Positions 4,891-6,810 of a DNA stretch of 6,810 bases are shown piece after piece. The notes below the pieces were generated by a model. The model did not search any database, was not told where the DNA came from, and saw only the letters and a list, made by a program, of their open reading frames with translations. The stretch spans positions 133 to 6,942 of the forward strand of contig ASPA01000089.1 of NCBI GenBank assembly GCA_000405605.1. Reading direction: 5' to 3'. The DNA comes from Atribacteria bacterium SCGC AAA255-G05 (GTDB lineage: Bacteria; Atribacterota; Phoenicimicrobiia; Phoenicimicrobiales; Phoenicimicrobiaceae). The position numbers were made by a program, and so were the translations under genes. Numbering within the stretch: the stretch's first letter is position 1; every line of letters begins with the position of its first letter.

Positions 4891-6117
4891 ATGAGTAATT
4901 TAAAAAAAGTAGATCCAGAAATATTTGAAGCTATAAAAAATGAAGAGAATCGTCAAAAATACACCATAGAATTAATTGCTTCAGAAAATTTTGTTTCCCC
5001 GGAAGTGTTAGAAGCACAAGGTTCAGTTTTGACCAATAAGTATGCTGAAGGATATCCGGGAAAGAAATACTATGGTGGATGCAAATACATCGATATTGTA
5101 GAAAATTTAGCTATTGAGAGGGCTAAGGAGATATTTAAAGCCGAGCATGCCAATGTTCAGCCACATTCCGGTTCACAGGCAAATATGGCGGTTTATTTTA
5201 GTGTTTTAGAAGTGGGAGACACAATTTTAGCTATGAATCTTTCTCACGGAGGCCATCTTACTCACGGAAGTCCGGTAAATTTTTCTGGTAGATTCTTTAA
5301 TATTATTCCCTATGGAGTGGGTAAAGATACCGGACGAATAGATTATGATAACTTAAGAAATTTGGCTATAAAAAATAAACCAAAATTAATTATAGCCGGA
5401 GCGAGTGCCTATCCGCGGGAGATAGATTTCTCCGCATTTAGGTCTATTGCTGATGAAGTAGGAGCCTATTTAATGGCTGATATTGCGCATATCGCCGGTT
5501 TGATTATTGCCGGCCTTCATCAGAGTGCTGTGCCCCATTGTCATTTTGTAACCACAACTACTCATAAAACCTTAAGGGGACCGAGAGGCGGCTTGATTCT
5601 GTGTAAAGAAGAGTATGGTCACGCAATTGACAAAACTATATTCCCCGGGATTCAGGGCGGCCCGTTAATGCACGTTATCGCAGCTAAAGCGGTCTGTTTT
5701 AAAGAGGCAATGACCCCGGAATTTATAGAATACCAAAAGCAAATAGTTAAAAATGCTAAAACCCTGGCAGATAAATTATTAGAATTAGGTTATAATTTAG
5801 TATCCGGCGGAACTGATAATCACTTGATGTTAGTAGATTTAAGGAATAAAGGAATTACCGGAAAGCAGGCAGAGAAAGCTTTGGAAGAAGCCGGAATTAC
5901 TGTTAATAAGAATATGGTTCCCTTTGATCCTCAAAAGCCTTGGGTTGCCAGTGGAGTAAGAATCGGGACTCCGGCAGTTACTACCCGTGGGATGAAAGAG
6001 AAGGATATGGGAGTAATAGCCGAATTTATAAACAGAGTTTTGAATGATACGGAAAATCAGAAAATAAAAGACGAAGTAAAAAAAGAAGTAGAAAGTTTTT
6101 GTAAAAAATTTGTATAG
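4891..6117 (+). CDS. glyA: Serine hydroxymethyltransferase
   Basis: 408-residue PLP enzyme that interconverts serine plus tetrahydrofolate with glycine plus 5,10-methylene-tetrahydrofolate in the cytoplasm, feeding one-carbon metabolism. Fold-type I motifs are all present: ELIASENF (27-34), NKYAEGYPGKKYYGG (49-63), the PLP-contacting HSGSQAN (92-98), DIAHIAG (197-203, with D197 and H200), and VTTTTHKTLRGPRGG with the Schiff-base lysine K226. Also seen are FPGIQGGP and a C-terminal GVRIGTPAVTTRG. Length is close to the family norm of about 410-420. AGGAGA (4880-4885) precedes the ATG by 5 bases. A small variation is HQSAVPHCHF where many homologues have HPSPVPYAD. It lies within the operon between the M24B peptidase and efp. 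Confidence 0.97.
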   Translation: MSNLKKVDPEIFEAIKNEENRQKYTIELIASENFVSPEVLEAQGSVLTNKYAEGYPGKKYYGGCKYIDIVENLAIERAKEIFKAEHANVQPHSGSQANMAVYFSVLEVGDTILAMNLSHGGHLTHGSPVNFSGRFFNIIPYGVGKDTGRIDYDNLRNLAIKNKPKLIIAGASAYPREIDFSAFRSIADEVGAYLMADIAHIAGLIIAGLHQSAVPHCHFVTTTTHKTLRGPRGGLILCKEEYGHAIDKTIFPGIQGGPLMHVIAAKAVCFKEAMTPEFIEYQKQIVKNAKTLADKLLELGYNLVSGGTDNHLMLVDLRNKGITGKQAEKALEEAGITVNKNMVPFDPQKPWVASGVRIGTPAVTTRGMKEKDMGVIAEFINRVLNDTENQKIKDEVKKEVESFCKKFV

Positions 6118-6148
6118 AAAGAAGTAAGGGCAGACCTTAAAATAGGAA

Positions 6149-6173
6149 GGGCACAATTCATTGTGCCCCTACA
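6149..6173 (+). repeat. Palindromic repeat family R2, copy D, between glyA and efp
   Basis: A perfect 9-bp stem: GGGCACAAT (6149-6157), TC, ATTGTGCCC (6160-6168), followed by CTACA. It has the same size and tail as copies A-C but different stem bases. It begins 31 bases after the glyA stop and ends 70 bases before the efp start. With no T-run after it, it is not a typical terminator; it may act as an mRNA hairpin between the two genes. Confidence 0.82.
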
Positions 6174-6230
6174 GTGACTGATTAACTAACTAATAAAGAG
6201 AATAATTCAGAAATAAAGATTTAAGCAAAC

Positions 6231-6236
6231 AGGAGG
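6231..6236 (+). promoter_or_regulatory. Ribosome binding site for efp (TTG start)
   Basis: AGGAGG, a full consensus Shine-Dalgarno sequence, lies 7 bases before TTG 6244. The spacing and the family's N-terminal sequence (ISTSDFKKG) agree on this non-ATG start. Confidence 0.85.
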
Positions 6237-6243
6237 CTTTATA

Positions 6244-6729
6244 TTGATTTCTACCAGCGATTTTAAAAAAGGTTTAACTATCGACTTAAATGGTGAAATA
6301 TATAGCATTGTTGATTTTCAACACGTAAAACCCGGTAAGGGTGGTGCTTTTGTAAGAACTAAATTTAAGAATTTAAAAAGCGGGCTTGTTATAGACAAAA
6401 CTTTCAGAGCAGGTGAAAAAATGGAACAAGCCATAATTGACAGGAAAACCATGCAATATCTATATAATGATGGTAGTGGTTATTGTTTTATGAACAAAGA
6501 AAATTATGAGCAAATATCTTTATCTAAGGACCAAATAAGTGAAATTGTTGACTTGTTGAAAGAAGGTAATGATGTAGATGTTGCATTCTGTAAAGGAGAA
6601 CTGGTTGGTGCAGAACTACCAAATTTTATGAGTTTAAAAGTTATTAAAACTATGCCCGGCGTAAAGGGAAATACTGTGTCCGGTGCCCTTAAACCGGCCA
6701 CTTTAGAGACCGGAGCACGTTGGTCTTGA
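6244..6729 (+). CDS. efp: Elongation factor P, C-terminally truncated
   Basis: EF-P binds the ribosome between the P and E sites and relieves stalling at consecutive prolines. This 161-residue product has domain I (KOW-like, about 1-63) with the tip loop KPGKGGAF; K32 is at the position that is often modified in EF-P. OB domain II (about 65-127) follows, then the first part of OB domain III, with LPNFMSLKVIKTMPGVKGNT and the conserved KPATLETGA. The usual length is about 185. Homology stops at about 6718 with RWS and a TGA, so the signature end (a VPLFI..GD.I.VDTR.G.Y..R type sequence) is missing. I translated the DNA after 6718 in all three plus-strand frames and none gives that ending. So this is not a simple frameshift; a junction, a real truncation or a chimeric contig end is likely. 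Family identity is firm; function of this allele is doubtful. Confidence 0.93.
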   Translation: MISTSDFKKGLTIDLNGEIYSIVDFQHVKPGKGGAFVRTKFKNLKSGLVIDKTFRAGEKMEQAIIDRKTMQYLYNDGSGYCFMNKENYEQISLSKDQISEIVDLLKEGNDVDVAFCKGELVGAELPNFMSLKVIKTMPGVKGNTVSGALKPATLETGARWS

Positions 6730-6810
6730 ATCAAAGAACCGTGAAACGTCAAATCACCCTGCATATTGTATTGCCATCCTTCATAATAAAAAGAATCTCC
6801 TAAAGCCATG
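6722..6810 (-). CDS. Possible partial reading frame at the window end, unrecognised
   Basis: On the minus strand the DNA beyond the efp break point is open from the window edge and reads MALGDSFYYEGWQYNMQG and then DLTFHGSLIQDQ, a plausible protein-like stretch rich in Gly and aromatics. The frame runs on into the antisense of efp, where it has no meaning, so any true gene would be cut at about 6720. I do not recognise a family. With only about 29 codons it may be chance, but it fits the idea that unrelated DNA was joined to efp here. Confidence 0.2.

Noticed and set aside
5839..6156. Minus-strand open frame opposite the glyA end
   Set aside because: Antisense of GlyA's conserved C-terminus; Phe/Tyr-rich composition is what antisense Lys/Glu codons give.

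Overview
The window is AT-rich bacterial DNA. Its coding sequences use AAA, GAA, ATA and TTA codons heavily and have Shine-Dalgarno-type starts, including two TTG starts. GC-rich palindromes are confined to the gaps between genes. The gene set (RimO, a shikimate kinase remnant, an M24B aminopeptidase, GlyA, EF-P, a class III cyclase, a four-helix-bundle protein) fits a low-GC, probably uncultivated anaerobic bacterium such as a Firmicutes-like or Atribacterota-like lineage. That placement is inference; there is no rRNA or other decisive marker.

Layout, all genes on the + strand. Positions 1-272 hold a T-rich stretch, a likely extended -10 promoter (121-129) and three different GC-rich palindromic repeats. 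Positions 273-962 encode a stand-alone class III nucleotidyl cyclase domain, closed by a terminator with a perfect 21-bp stem (996-1041). Positions 1042-1330 contain no gene but are packed with short palindromic repeats in both orientations. A DUF1232 membrane protein (1357-1704) follows. Next comes a four-helix-bundle (S23/Avd-like) gene (1803-2180) set between inverted arms of 7-bp-periodic repeats, which looks like a small inserted cassette. From 2303 to the end runs a housekeeping block: rimO, a collapsed shikimate kinase gene, an Xaa-Pro aminopeptidase (start placed at TTG 3771), glyA, and efp (TTG start).

rimO through efp look like one transcription unit. rimO overlaps the aroK remnant by an ATGA junction, the remnant's stop overlaps the pepQ start, and pepQ-glyA are 34 bases apart. 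The genes share roles in translation and amino-acid metabolism: ribosomal protein S12 methylthiolation, aromatic precursor synthesis, peptide turnover, glycine and one-carbon supply, and relief of polyproline stalling.

The main oddities are these. (1) The shikimate kinase gene keeps only its first 9-12 codons and about 32 C-terminal codons, in different frames. (2) efp loses homology at about 6718, so the last ~25 residues of EF-P domain III are missing, and the DNA beyond has a good reading on the opposite strand. This suggests a rearrangement or a chimeric assembly end. (3) Four copies of one palindrome family keep their pairing although the stem sequences differ. (4) The four-helix-bundle gene sits between inverted heptad repeats. 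I saw no CRISPR array, tRNA, rRNA or transposase.
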